Assembly (NCBI RefSeq): GCF_017357405.1
Contig: NZ_CP071597.1
Location: 992,001 to 1,056,000 of the forward strand
Reading direction: 5' to 3'
Origin: Halomontanus rarus
GTDB lineage: Archaea; Halobacteriota; Halobacteria; Halobacteriales; Natrialbaceae
Length of the DNA: 64,000 nucleotides
Made by a program: the position numbers and the translations under genes. Below are positions 26,694-35,440 of this stretch, one piece after another (within the stretch, counting starts at the first letter, position 1; every line of letters begins with the position of its first letter). Below the pieces are notes generated by a model. That model had not been told where the DNA came from. It saw only the letters and a program-made list of their open reading frames with translations, and ran no database searches.

Positions 26694-28298
26694 TTAGCTG
26701 TTCTCGACGTCGACCTCGTGGTGGAAGATATTGAGATAGGTGAGCTGTGGTGGGAGTGTGTATCCCTCGGGGTGAATGTCGATCGGTGCATCCTCGAGCT
26801 GGTCGTCGTACTGGAACGTGTTCCCCGCACCTCCTTGGAAGTGAATCGTCGAGACGACGATTGCGCCGTGGAAATCGGGATTCGAGTGGAAACAGGCCTG
26901 CTGATCACTACATTGACCCTGTTGGATGACTTCGTTGGGCCCACTGAAGTCGTCGCTCGGCGCGTAGAGCGTTCCTTCGAAGGTTCCGCCGTGGAACCCG
27001 ATCGACATATCGGAGGTTCCGTACACCTGGACCTGCTGGGCATTCGCATCGTTTCCGTTCGGTTCAGGATACAGTCCACCCCCGTGAACGTCCAGGTTAC
27101 CGGTCGAGTAGATCTTCAACGTGTGGTTCTCGTCACCGGGTTGCTCCCAGTTGATCACCTCGAGACTTCCAGTCACGTTGATGTCTCCGTCGACGATGAG
27201 CGACGCGTTTCCGTCGGCCAAATCGAACGTGATATCGTCGTCGAGGTTGACGCCACTGGCGAAGTACGTTCCGTTCTCGAAGGGACCTTGTGTTCCACTC
27301 CCGTCGAGTATCCAGGGGCCATTGTCCGGTGTGTCCGACCACTGACGGTTTTCCGTGGTGTTCATGTCCGCGATCATCTCGGCGACGACCCCGTCAAGTT
27401 CGGGCATCGACCCGTGTTGAACCGTGACGTCGGTATCGTCGACGTCAGCGTTTCCTTGGTACCCCGGCGGTTCCGACACGGTAATTCCCGAGTCGAACGC
27501 GTCTTCAATTTCGAGGTAGCCGAGTCGAACCGTCACCGTTCGCTCGTCGTGATCGACGTCCTCTATAACCGGCGCACCAGCCTGCCGTGCAAAGTACCCT
27601 TCCCAGCCGCGATAGTACTCGCTTTTGACTGTGATCGTGACGCTACTATTCTCGATCACGCTGGCGTTTCGGAAGGTTCGAGTCCTGTTGTGTGTCACGG
27701 AGACGTCACCCGACCCGAGCGTCTGTTCACCACCGACCGTCACGACCGGGAACGAGAACGTTTCGGTCCGAGGATCGTAGTGGATGGGGGGTGAGGAAAC
27801 CATCTGGGTCCGGTTACCGGTTTCACGCCAGACACCACCGGCCTGATAGGCGATCCGAGTGCCGTCGTCGCCCTCGTATTCGATCGTGCCGATCGTTTCG
27901 TTGACGAGCTCGCTACCGTTCGCCTCTACACGGATCCAGCCGGTGTCTTTCTTGGCAACCGCACCCTGTTGTCCCGCAGCGAGGTCCATCGTCTGTGAGA
28001 TGTCGTCGTTCGTCGACGACGACGCCATGACCGTACTCAGTTCGACGAACGCTCCTTCGACTCGTTCCCGTTCGCTCTGATCCCGAATCTGATCCGTCGT
28101 CTCGCCGGCGACGAGCAGAATTCCGAGACTGCTGATCGCGACCACACCGATCAGGAGGACGATTCCGAGAACAGCGGTCTGTCCGCGGTTCTGTGTTCGT
28201 TCTCGGTTCCGACCCCGACTCCGATCTCGGTCCCGGTCCCAGTCCCGATCCTGATTCGGACTCCGACCAAGAGCTCGGTTTCGAAAACGATAACCCAC
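26694..28298 (-). CDS. Pilin-like exported protein (DUF7289 type), paralogue of the gene downstream
   Basis: The 534-residue protein starts with GTG (GYRFRNRALGRSPNQ) and has a basic N-terminal repeat (DRDWDRDRDRSRGRNRER) before the class III-type signal RGQTAVLGIVLLIGVVAIS. The region after the helix (QIRDQSERERVEGAFVELST, then AGGVWRETGNRTQMVSSPPI) aligns with the 751-residue protein (QQAETDRVEQSFVQMSKELE, AGGVWRHDGSTSTMVSSPSI). Both also end in a YLNI-HHEVDV motif (here YLNIFHHEVDVENS). It lacks the long solenoid but has shorter segments like ASLIVDGDINVTGSLEV. It is probably surface-exposed, anchored by the N-terminal helix. The two genes are 166 bp apart on one strand. Confidence 0.75.
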   Translation of the reverse strand: MGYRFRNRALGRSPNQDRDWDRDRDRSRGRNRERTQNRGQTAVLGIVLLIGVVAISSLGILLVAGETTDQIRDQSERERVEGAFVELSTVMASSSTNDDISQTMDLAAGQQGAVAKKDTGWIRVEANGSELVNETIGTIEYEGDDGTRIAYQAGGVWRETGNRTQMVSSPPIHYDPRTETFSFPVVTVGGEQTLGSGDVSVTHNRTRTFRNASVIENSSVTITVKSEYYRGWEGYFARQAGAPVIEDVDHDERTVTVRLGYLEIEDAFDSGITVSEPPGYQGNADVDDTDVTVQHGSMPELDGVVAEMIADMNTTENRQWSDTPDNGPWILDGSGTQGPFENGTYFASGVNLDDDITFDLADGNASLIVDGDINVTGSLEVINWEQPGDENHTLKIYSTGNLDVHGGGLYPEPNGNDANAQQVQVYGTSDMSIGFHGGTFEGTLYAPSDDFSGPNEVIQQGQCSDQQACFHSNPDFHGAIVVSTIHFQGGAGNTFQYDDQLEDAPIDIHPEGYTLPPQLTYLNIFHHEVDVENS

Positions 28299-28692
28299 TA
28301 TCGATCACCCATCCAGTGGCTCCCCGCGTTCATAGTACGAAACGTTCGATCACCCATATCAAGACGACCGTCCGTCGTGATCGTTCGCTATCGTTTATCT
28401 CCGACTCCCGCTCCCTCCGGATAACGGGTCAGTTCTCGTACCCATACTGTCTCCTGTGACTGATTTTCACCGGTACCGATAGTAATGACTGACTCTCTGA
28501 TGACGAATCCGATCGTTCACGTCCGTTTATCTCCCGCCTCCATCGGCGAAAGTAGCTGTTCGACTCCAAGACGGGCCCCACTCGTCTCCCGCAGTCCAGC
28601 TGGCCGGTTCGACGTCCCCCACGTTGGGACGACCCGCTGCGACGCCCGAAGATAAACACTTGTATACCGGACGTGACCTAGCCTCGAGATAG
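28299..28692. other. Intergenic region between divergent genes
   Basis: No supported gene is seen in these 394 bp. The segment separates the minus-strand pilin-like gene from the plus-strand DUF106 gene and should contain both promoters. A likely TATA element for the DUF106 gene is gataaacac near 28651-28659, about 35-40 nt upstream of its ATG. Confidence 0.45.
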
Positions 28693-29634
28693 ATGACGCG
28701 CACAGCGGAGAAGATCGACGCCCTCGTTCGCGAGGACTCCTCGATGCTCGAGGCGCTCGAGTCCATTCGGGCGGCCGCCGACGAGAACGGCGGCGAAGTC
28801 GAGTGGGCCGACGTTCGTGACGACCTCTCGAGCGGCCAGTGGGGTCGGATCATCGAAAAAGGGGTGCTGATCGACGGCGAAGAGGGCTTCCGGATCGAAG
28901 ACCGTGCAGCGTTCGACGACGCCCTCGACGGCGACGCCGACGAGACGCCCGAGGTCGAGATCGACGAGGAGGCGTCGAAGTGGTCCCAGTGGGACAAGAT
29001 GGCCGGGATGGCCGCCCTCCTCCTGATGGTCGGCTACTGGTTCGACTCGGTCAGACGTGTCGTCGGTGGCACGATCGATATCGCACTGTCACCGCTCGAC
29101 GCGGCGCTCCCGTTCTACGCGGTGATCCTCTCGGTCGCGATGCTCACCGGTCTCTACTCGACGCTCCTGCAGGCGAACCTGATGAACATGGATCGGATCT
29201 CCAAGTACCAAGAACGGATGAAGGGGATGCAGGACAAGCGAAAGGACGTCCAGGAGCGAAAGAAGGCGGCGAAAGAACGCGGGGCCGACGAGGCCGAACT
29301 CGAACGACTGGACAACGAGATGCAACGCGTCCAGGAGGAACAGATGGAGGCGATGGCCGACAATCTGGGAATGTTCAAAGAGCAGTTCCGACCGATGGTA
29401 TGGATCATGCTCTTTACCATCCCGCTGTTCCTCTGGATGTACTGGATGATTCGGGACGGAAACATCTCCGATGCCGAAAACCAGGTCGTCATGCCGATCG
29501 CCGGCGTCGTCCAGTGGAACTCCGGGATCATCGGACCGATGCAGGCGTGGATCGTCTGGTACTTCCTGTGTTCGATGGGCTTCACCCAGCTGCTCCGGAA
29601 GTCGATCAACATCGACATGACGCCGACGGGCTGA
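28693..29634 (+). CDS. DUF106 (EMC3/TMCO1-like) membrane protein
   Basis: The 313-residue protein has an N-terminal winged-helix-like soluble part (residues 1-95), a membrane part with helices about 105-125, 130-160 and 230-250, a cytoplasmic coiled coil (YQERMKGMQDKRKDVQERKK through VQEEQMEAMADN) and the core FKEQFRPMVWIMLFTIPLF. The end WYFLCSMGFTQLLRK is typical. DUF106 proteins are archaeal relatives of Get1/EMC3/YidC insertases and are thought to help insert tail-anchored or short membrane proteins. The N-terminal extension is longer than in many archaea. It heads a cluster with cytidylate kinase and Cbf5, a gene order often seen in haloarchaea. Confidence 0.9.
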   Translation: MTRTAEKIDALVREDSSMLEALESIRAAADENGGEVEWADVRDDLSSGQWGRIIEKGVLIDGEEGFRIEDRAAFDDALDGDADETPEVEIDEEASKWSQWDKMAGMAALLLMVGYWFDSVRRVVGGTIDIALSPLDAALPFYAVILSVAMLTGLYSTLLQANLMNMDRISKYQERMKGMQDKRKDVQERKKAAKERGADEAELERLDNEMQRVQEEQMEAMADNLGMFKEQFRPMVWIMLFTIPLFLWMYWMIRDGNISDAENQVVMPIAGVVQWNSGIIGPMQAWIVWYFLCSMGFTQLLRKSINIDMTPTG

Positions 29635-29772
29635 TCGGATCAGTCGATTCGGGAATCCGAGGCGCAACCCGAGTCTGAATCCGAATTCGCCTTCGAGCCG
29701 GACGCCAATTTTGGTCCAGTCTCGGTTCGACCGTTTCAAAACCCATTTTACCACCCGCCTCGACTCTCGAAT

Positions 29773-30351
29773 ATGCTCCTTACTGTCTCCGGCCCGCCTG
29801 GCAGCGGGAAGAGCACCACCGCAGCGTTGCTCGCCGACACCTTCGAGCTCGAGCACGTCAGCGGTGGCGACATCTTTCGCCAGCTGGCCGACGAACGCGA
29901 CTATACACCTCTCGAGTTCAACAAACTCGCCGAGGAGAACGAAGAGATCGACCGCGACCTCGACCGTCGGCTGCGCGAGATCGCTCGCGAACGCGACGAT
30001 CTCGTCCTCGAGTCCCGTCTGGCGGGGTGGCTCGCGGGCGAGCACGCGGACTTTCGATTCTGGCTCGACGCGCCGGCCGGCGTTCGCGGCGAGCGGATCG
30101 CCGACCGCGAGGACAAAGACGCCGATCGGGCGACCGAGGAAACTCGTGCCCGCGAGGCCAGCGAGGCCCAGCGGTACCAGGAGTACTACGGGATCGACAT
30201 CGAGGATCTGAAGATCTACGACCTGTCCGTAAACACGGCCCGATGGGAACCCGACGCCGTCCTCGACATGCTCGTGACCGCCGTCGAGGAGTACGACGCG
30301 GCCGGTGACGAGGGCAAGTATCCGGTCGACGGCATCGAGTACGACTTCTGA
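29773..30351 (+). CDS. cmk: (d)CMP kinase, archaeal type
   Basis: The 192-residue P-loop kinase opens [20 protein letters not shown], with the Walker A motif GPPGSGKST at residues 7-15. The motif [15 protein letters not shown], the [20 protein letters not shown] segment and the Arg-rich lid ([20 protein letters not shown]) match archaeal cytidylate kinases, which phosphorylate CMP and dCMP. The stop overlaps the next ATG as TGATG, so it is translationally coupled to the pseudouridine synthase gene. This pairing is widely conserved in haloarchaea. A TATA-like tttcaaaacccattttacc lies just upstream. Confidence 0.93.
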   Translation: MLLTVSGPPGSGKSTTAALLADTFELEHVSGGDIFRQLADERDYTPLEFNKLAEENEEIDRDLDRRLREIARERDDLVLESRLAGWLAGEHADFRFWLDAPAGVRGERIADREDKDADRATEETRAREASEAQRYQEYYGIDIEDLKIYDLSVNTARWEPDAVLDMLVTAVEEYDAAGDEGKYPVDGIEYDF

Positions 30352-31256
30352 TGACGCTTCGCGGCCCACCGGCGGATCGGACACCCGCCCAACGCCTCTC
30401 GTTCGGCGTCGTCAACCTCGACAAACCGCCCGGCCCCTCCTCGCATCAGGTCAGCGGCTGGATCCGCGACGCCGTCGCCGACGCACTCGAGACGGCGGGT
30501 GCAGAGGTATCGATCGACAGAGCCGCCCACGCCGGGACGCTCGATCCAAAAGTCACCGGCTGTCTACCGGTCATGCTCGGCGACGCGACCCGACTCGCGC
30601 CGGTCTTTCTCGAGGGAAGAAAGGAGTACGTCGCCGTCCTCGAGTGTCACGGGCCCGTCCCGAGCGACGTCGAATCGGTCGTCGCGGAGTTCGAGGGGCC
30701 GATCTACCAGAAGCCGCCCCGAAAGAGCGCGGTCTCGCGTCGCCTTCGCGTACGCGAAATCTACGAACTCGACGTCCTCGAGACGACCGACCGGCAGGTA
30801 CTGCTCCGCATGCGCTGTGAGAGTGGCACCTACGTCCGGAAACTCTGTCACGACCTGGGACTCGCGCTCGGAACGGGTGCCCACATGGGTCACCTCCGGC
30901 GAACCGCGACGGACCCGTTCGACGACCGCACGCTCCGGACCGCCCACGACCTCCTCGACGCGCTGGCGTTCTGGGCCGACGAGGACGATCCGGACCTCCT
31001 CTGCGAGGTCGTCGACCCGGCCGAACGCACGCTCGAGCACATTCCGTCGGTGACGATCGCCGAGAGCGCCGCTCGCGAGGTCGCCCACGGCGCACAGGTG
31101 TACGCCCCCGGTGTCATCGCAGCCGACGACGTCGATCGCGGCACGCTGGTGGCCTGTTATACGCCCGACGGCGCGGCGGTCTGTCTCGGGCGGCTGGTCG
31201 GCGACCCCGACGCCGAGGAGGGTGTTGTCGTCGAACTCGAGCGTGTGCTGGTCTGA
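30351..31256 (+). CDS. cbf5: tRNA/rRNA pseudouridine synthase Cbf5 (TruB family)
   Basis: The 301-residue protein makes pseudouridine as the catalytic subunit of H/ACA ribonucleoproteins and can act alone on tRNA U55 in archaea. The TruB core has VNLDKPPGPSSHQVSGW, the catalytic Asp in AHAGTLDPKVTGCLP, EGRKEYVAVLECHG and the SGTYVRKLCHDLGLALG motif. The C-terminal 80 residues (from about IPSVTIAESAAREV) form the PUA domain that binds the H/ACA guide RNA or the tRNA acceptor stem. Length is standard for archaeal Cbf5. It overlaps cmk by one base. Confidence 0.95.
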   Translation: MTLRGPPADRTPAQRLSFGVVNLDKPPGPSSHQVSGWIRDAVADALETAGAEVSIDRAAHAGTLDPKVTGCLPVMLGDATRLAPVFLEGRKEYVAVLECHGPVPSDVESVVAEFEGPIYQKPPRKSAVSRRLRVREIYELDVLETTDRQVLLRMRCESGTYVRKLCHDLGLALGTGAHMGHLRRTATDPFDDRTLRTAHDLLDALAFWADEDDPDLLCEVVDPAERTLEHIPSVTIAESAAREVAHGAQVYAPGVIAADDVDRGTLVACYTPDGAAVCLGRLVGDPDAEEGVVVELERVLV

Positions 31257-31404
31257 GATCCTGTTTCTGTGGCTGCGTCGTCGTTCCTCACCGCTCGCTG
31301 ACCGGTATCGAAATCGGAATCGAACCGAAAGCGATCGAGTGCACACCGGAACCGTTGTCTCGAGTTTCACACGGCTTTTCACCGCTCACGCCCTGTGTGC
31401 ACAC

Positions 31405-32574
31405 ATGACAGACGTACGGGTCGTCGGAGTCGGCATGACCGACTTTGGCGTCCACGAGCAACCGTTACCCGAGCTGTTCGCCGACGCAGCGTTCGAGGCG
31501 TTCGACGACGCGGGAGTCGAAGGCGCCGACGTCGACGCCTTCTACCTCGGGAACGCGATGGGTGGCCAGACCGAACGTGACACACATCTGGCGCCGACGC
31601 TGGCGACCCACATCGGGATCGCGGGCGTGCCCTGCCAGCGCTACGAAGACGCCTGCGCGACTTCCTCGAACGCGTTCAAACACGCCGTTCGAGCGGTCGA
31701 GGCGGGTGACCACGACGTCGTCCTCGTCGGCGGCGTCGAACGCTGTACGCCCGTAACCGGCCTCGACACGCCCGAGATGACGTCGGTCTTCGCGAGCGCG
31801 GCCCACCGACAGTACGAGCAGCCGACGGGCCTGACGTTCCCCGGCGTCTTCGGACTCCTGACGACCCGGCACATGCACGAGTACGGAACCACCGAGGAGG
31901 ATCTCGCCGCCGTCGCGGTGAAGAACCACCGCCACGGCACCCTGAACCCGCGAGCACAGTTCGGCAAAGAGATCAGCGTCGACGACGTCCTCGAGGGTCC
32001 CGTCGTCGCCTCGCCGTTCCGACTGATGGACTGCTGTCCGTTCTCCGACGGTGCAGCGGCGGTAGTCGTCACCAGCGACGAACTCGCGGAAACGTTCGAC
32101 GGTGAGCCGGTCGGCGTCTCGGGCATCGGACACGCGACGGACGTGATCCCGCTTGCGGACAAGGCCGACCTGACGGCGACTCGGTCCGCCCGCGACGCCG
32201 CGAGCGAAGCCTACGAGGCGGCGGGGATCGGCCCGGACGAACTGGACGTCGTCGAGGTCCACGACTGCTTCACCGGCGCGGAGGTGCTTGCCATCGAGGC
32301 GCTCGACCTCGTCGAAGACGGCGAGGGTGGCCGCGCCGCCGTCGAGGGAACCACCGCGCTCGAGGGTCGGATCCCGGTCAACCCGAGTGGCGGGCTCAAG
32401 GCGAAGGGGCATCCGATCGGTGCGACGGGCGTCGCCCAGCTGGTCGAACTGACCGAACAGCTTCGCGGTGACGCGGGACGGCGACAGGTCGAGGGGGCCG
32501 AGCGCGCACTCGCGCACAACCTCGGCGGCGACGCCGCGACGACCGTCGTCACGATTCTGGAGGGGATGGCATGA
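31405..32574 (+). CDS. Thiolase family protein (acetyl-CoA acetyltransferase-like)
   Basis: The 389-residue protein starts at MTDVRVVGVGMTDFGVHEQ. The nucleophilic cysteine is Cys84 in YEDACATSSNA. The His region appears as VEVHDCFTGAEVLA, and the C-terminal NPSGGLKAKGHPIGATG carries the second active-site motif. It fits the SCP-x/archaeal thiolase group rather than classical FadA. The next gene encodes a DUF35 zinc-ribbon OB-fold protein with a 4-nt overlap. In archaea such a partner bridges thiolase and HMG-CoA synthase for mevalonate synthesis, so acetoacetyl-CoA formation or beta-oxidation are both possible roles. Confidence 0.9.
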   Translation: MTDVRVVGVGMTDFGVHEQPLPELFADAAFEAFDDAGVEGADVDAFYLGNAMGGQTERDTHLAPTLATHIGIAGVPCQRYEDACATSSNAFKHAVRAVEAGDHDVVLVGGVERCTPVTGLDTPEMTSVFASAAHRQYEQPTGLTFPGVFGLLTTRHMHEYGTTEEDLAAVAVKNHRHGTLNPRAQFGKEISVDDVLEGPVVASPFRLMDCCPFSDGAAAVVVTSDELAETFDGEPVGVSGIGHATDVIPLADKADLTATRSARDAASEAYEAAGIGPDELDVVEVHDCFTGAEVLAIEALDLVEDGEGGRAAVEGTTALEGRIPVNPSGGLKAKGHPIGATGVAQLVELTEQLRGDAGRRQVEGAERALAHNLGGDAATTVVTILEGMA

Positions 32575-32951
32575 GCGCTACCTCCGACGACGACCGAGCG
32601 AACGAGGTGCTCACTCACGCCGAATGGGCCGCGGCGCTCGCGGACGGCGAACTTCTGGGCCAGCGGTGTTCAGACTGCGGTCACGAGACGGCCGCTCCGA
32701 AAGCCGCCTGCGCCCGCTGTGGTTCCCGGTCGCTCGAGACCGTCTCGCTTCCCACCGAGGGTGTCGTCTACAGCGAGACGACGGTCGCCGTCGCTCCGGC
32801 GGGATTCGAGGGCGGCTACCGCGTCGCCGTCATCGATCTCGGCGAGGCACGCGTTCTGGCGCGACTCGAGGGCGACGCGGGGATCGGCGATTCCGTCGAG
32901 TTCGTCGGCCCGCTCGAGGACGGCGAGGAGCCGGCGCCACTGTTCGCCTGA
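32571..32951 (+). CDS. Zn-ribbon OB-fold protein (DUF35), thiolase partner
   Basis: The 126-residue protein has a rubredoxin-like zinc ribbon with four cysteines (CSDCGHETAAPKAACARCGS, about residues 36-55), then an OB-fold with GVVYSETTVAVAPAGFEGGY and RVAVIDLGEARVLARLEGD. The ATG overlaps the thiolase stop (ATGA), which indicates coupling and a physical complex. Known archaeal DUF35 proteins scaffold thiolase with HMG-CoA synthase and may channel acetoacetyl-CoA. No HMG-CoA synthase gene is visible in this window. Confidence 0.9.
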   Translation: MSATSDDDRANEVLTHAEWAAALADGELLGQRCSDCGHETAAPKAACARCGSRSLETVSLPTEGVVYSETTVAVAPAGFEGGYRVAVIDLGEARVLARLEGDAGIGDSVEFVGPLEDGEEPAPLFA

Positions 32952-33081
32952 TCGAGTTGCGTTCGGCGATCGAGTCGACGTTTCGACGGGGGATTCGAGC
33001 GGACCAACTCTCTCTCGCGAAGTGTACAACTCGGGTCGGGACAGCGACGAACCGGGTATCCGCGGACCCGAAACGACACCC

Positions 33082-33086
33082 TTAAA
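33082..33086 (+). promoter_or_regulatory. TATA box for tRNA-Pro
   Basis: The sequence ccCTTAAAcc is centred about 29 nt before the first base of the tRNA, a usual spacing for archaeal tRNA promoters. Confidence 0.5.
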
Positions 33087-33112
33087 CCGCACACACTCGT
33101 CGCATCGTATGC

Positions 33113-33183
33113 GGGACCGTGGGGTAGTGGTATCCTCTGCGGATGGGGTCCGTAGGACCCGAGTTCGACTCTCGGCGGTCCCA
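33113..33183 (+). tRNA. tRNA-Pro (GGG anticodon)
   Basis: All four arms fold by hand. The acceptor stem is GGGACCG/CGGTCCC (perfect 7 bp). The anticodon stem is TGCGG/CCGTA around the loop ATGGGGT, giving anticodon GGG after U33. The T arm is CCGAG/CTCGG with loop TTCGACT. The D arm is short (three pairs). The gene has no encoded CCA (the discriminator A is followed by TCA), as expected in haloarchaea. No intron is present. A T-rich run (gatatttt) just downstream can terminate transcription. Confidence 0.95.
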
Positions 33184-33350
33184 TCAGATATTTTGCGGAA
33201 GGTCATTGTCGGCAGTCTCGACCATCCAAAAGACCAAAAGTCACCTCTTGATGGTATGAATAAAACCCGGACCGCTGCTCGTCTCGAGCGTGAAGAACCG
33301 TCTCGTCTCCTGACGACTCAAGTCCGGGCGACGAACACACTGATCGGATA

Positions 33351-33497
33351 TTACGACTCGGAGTTCTTTGCCTCGGCGATCGAGTAGGCTTTCAACTGCA
33401 TGAAATAACCGCTTAGGAGTGCGACGACGAAGAAGGCGACGATCGCCGTAATGGCAACCCACATCGGGTTCACTGGAAGCACACTAACGGGATCCAT
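33351..33497 (-). CDS. Small single-helix membrane protein (48 residues)
   Basis: The frame starting MDPVSVLPVNPMWVAITAIV has one clear membrane helix (MWVAITAIVAFFVVALLSGYFM) and ends LKAYSIAEAKNSES. An in-frame ATG at 33518 (MYNDEVYMDPV) is an alternative start. On the minus strand TTTATAATG lies about 35-45 nt upstream and fits a TATA box. Codon use is less GC-biased than in neighbouring genes. I recognise no family, but the composition and promoter make it a likely small protein gene. Confidence 0.6.
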   Translation of the reverse strand: MDPVSVLPVNPMWVAITAIVAFFVVALLSGYFMQLKAYSIAEAKNSES

Positions 33498-33729
33498 ATA
33501 TACCTCATCATTGTACATAATAGAATAAAAAAGGTCGGCTGGACATCTCATCACATTATAAACCGGGTGGAGAAGACTGGCTCTGCTTAGTTGGTGGAGG
33601 TGAGTGACCGTCGTCGGTGTACGTTCGGTCGCACAGTACTCAGGAGTGTACTGGCTTACGATGGCTACCGGATCGGCTCTCCTTCGAAGTCGGTGCGATC
33701 CGAATACGAAGAGACACAGTGTTCCTCGG

Positions 33730-33891
33730 CTACTCCTGAACGCTTCCGAGCTCTTCCATCTCGTAGTAGGAGACGGCGTGTTTGGCCAGTTCTCGTTTCG
33801 CGTGGTCGTCGACCAGATGGTCCTCGAGACACTGGCTAGCCCCCATCTCCTCGTTGCAGAGCGGACACACGGTCGGTGGTTTGGTCGCCAT
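33730..33891 (-). CDS. Small zinc-finger protein (53 residues)
   Basis: The protein reads MATKPPTVCPLCNEEMGASQ, then CLEDHLVDDHAKRELAKHAV. Cys9 and Cys12 with His25 and His30 make a C2H2-like zinc finger, and the remainder is helical (SYYEMEELGSVQE). It is one of several zinc-finger microproteins close together here. In Haloferax, similar small zinc-finger proteins have been linked to swarming, biofilm formation and stress, but the target of this one is unknown. A start at 33918 would add nine residues without extra motif. Confidence 0.7.
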   Translation of the reverse strand: MATKPPTVCPLCNEEMGASQCLEDHLVDDHAKRELAKHAVSYYEMEELGSVQE

Positions 33892-34041
33892 CCCGTACTG
33901 TACTCGACCCGACTGCAAAAGGCTGTGGCCGGCACTTATCCGCGGACGGCCTCGAGGCGGAGGGACGACGTTCCGATGGAGCGGATTCCGATACGTACTG
34001 ACGCCGGCTCAAAGAGGGACTCGAACTGTAGTTAACGGAGT

Positions 34042-34049
34042 TTTATAAA
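34042..34049 (+). promoter_or_regulatory. TATA box for the 41-residue zinc-ribbon gene
   Basis: TTTATAAA is centred 26 nt upstream of the ATG at 34072 and fits a leaderless transcript. Confidence 0.6.
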
Positions 34050-34071
34050 CCAGTACAACTAATACAGTAGT

Positions 34072-34197
34072 ATGCCCACCGTGACTACCTGTCGAAAGTG
34101 CGGTTCGGAAAACATCGGCCTCGGAAAGCGATCACGCGACTTCGCCTGCGACGACTGCAACTGGACGGCCACGTACGAAGGACTCATGGAGATGTAG
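34072..34197 (+). CDS. Zinc-ribbon microprotein (41 residues)
   Basis: The protein MPTVTTCRKCGSENIGLGKR is followed by SRDFACDDCNWTATYEGLMEM. Cys7, Cys10, Cys26 and Cys29 (CRKCG and CDDC) form a zinc ribbon of the kind found in translation or transcription factors. A strong TATA box at leaderless spacing supports expression. Homologous microproteins are common in haloarchaea and mostly uncharacterised. Confidence 0.75.
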   Translation: MPTVTTCRKCGSENIGLGKRSRDFACDDCNWTATYEGLMEM

Positions 34198-34407
34198 TCA
34201 CGAGCGGGCCGTCCGTTCGATTCGACAGTGTAATTCACTCGAGACCGACGGAAAAACCTGCACCCGGCATTCGAAACCGGCGCGGGCTGCGGAACGTTCC
34301 ATTTCCCCCGTGTCCGTTGTCCCACCCCGACGTGAGTCGGTCGGCAGCGCCGAGGCGACGACGGAATTTACCGCTGAACTTATCCACGGGAACGGTCGAA
34401 TAGGCAC

Positions 34408-35223
34408 ATGACGGTCGTTCTCGCCGGAATCGGCGCCGATAGCACGAACGTCGGTGCGCTCGCACCGCTGTACGACGACGGGCGGTTCGAGTACGTTCCG
34501 ATCCCGGAGAAGACTCGCGAGACTCGCGAGGCGGCCACGCTCGGGTCGTGGTCGCTTCGACATGGAGACGGCGTCGCGGCGGATCTAACGACGCGGATCC
34601 GGCCCCGACCGGGTGACGGCCAGTTGGGAGCGGTGACCGGGTCGGAACTCGAGTCCTGGCCCCTACACCGCGATCCGAACTTCGAGGCACTCACTTACGG
34701 GGAACACCGACCCGGCTACGTTCGACTGTTGCGGTCGCTCGAGCCCGGCGACGCCGTCGGTTTCTACGCGGGGTTGCGTCGACCGTCCGGCGATCGTGCC
34801 CACCGGTACCTGATCGGCTACTTTACGGTGACGGCGGTCGACGAACTCACGCCGGACATCGATGTCGAAGAGCGCGAGCGACTCCTCGAGGCGCACTCGA
34901 CGAACGCACACGCGAAGCGAGCGCGCGAGGGCGAATTGTACCACGCCGAGAAGCCGGTGGTCCTCGTCGACGGCCGTGTGCCGGGTCGGTTGTTCGATCG
35001 GGATCCGATTCGGCTCAGCGACTACTACGTGAAAACGGGGAACCAGCGAGCGCAGTACTACCTGCGAGAGTCGATCGCGGAGGCGTTCTCGATCGTATCG
35101 GGCGGGACGAACATGATGTACAAGCCGGCCTACGAGTGTGCGCTTTCGGGGGAGGCCTTTCGAGATCTCGTCGAGAATGCCGACCGACGGATGATCGGGG
35201 TCGATACCGAACGAAACGATTGA
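34408..35223 (+). CDS. Nmad3-like putative nucleotide-modification protein
   Basis: The 271-residue protein starts MTVVLAGIGADSTNVGALAP, with LYDDGRFEYVPIPEKTRETR soon after. This opening, a GxGADSxN loop followed by a pattern of F-E-Y-x-P-I-P-E, resembles nucleotide modification associated domain 3 (Nmad3) proteins, which were predicted by gene-context work to act on modified bases. Further features are PGDAVGFYAGLRRP, RYLIGYFTV and a C-terminal DYYVKTGNQRAQYYLRESIA. I am not certain of the assignment. No DNA methylase or hypermodification gene is adjacent, so the function stays open. Confidence 0.55.
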   Translation: MTVVLAGIGADSTNVGALAPLYDDGRFEYVPIPEKTRETREAATLGSWSLRHGDGVAADLTTRIRPRPGDGQLGAVTGSELESWPLHRDPNFEALTYGEHRPGYVRLLRSLEPGDAVGFYAGLRRPSGDRAHRYLIGYFTVTAVDELTPDIDVEERERLLEAHSTNAHAKRAREGELYHAEKPVVLVDGRVPGRLFDRDPIRLSDYYVKTGNQRAQYYLRESIAEAFSIVSGGTNMMYKPAYECALSGEAFRDLVENADRRMIGVDTERND

Positions 35224-35440
35224 CTCGGCGGACACTCCGATCGTGCTGCGATCGTACGATCAGGAGAGAGACGACGGGCGGGAGCGACGATCTGAGGTCG
35301 ATACGGCGATCGAACGCGTCCGGAGCGGAACCGTAAACGGTCGATACTGTTACCTTCTCGGAAAGAAATGGTATCGGTGATGCAGAGAAAGCTGGGTGTA
35401 TCGTCGCCCTCACGACGGCCGACAAGCGGGTGACGAATCC

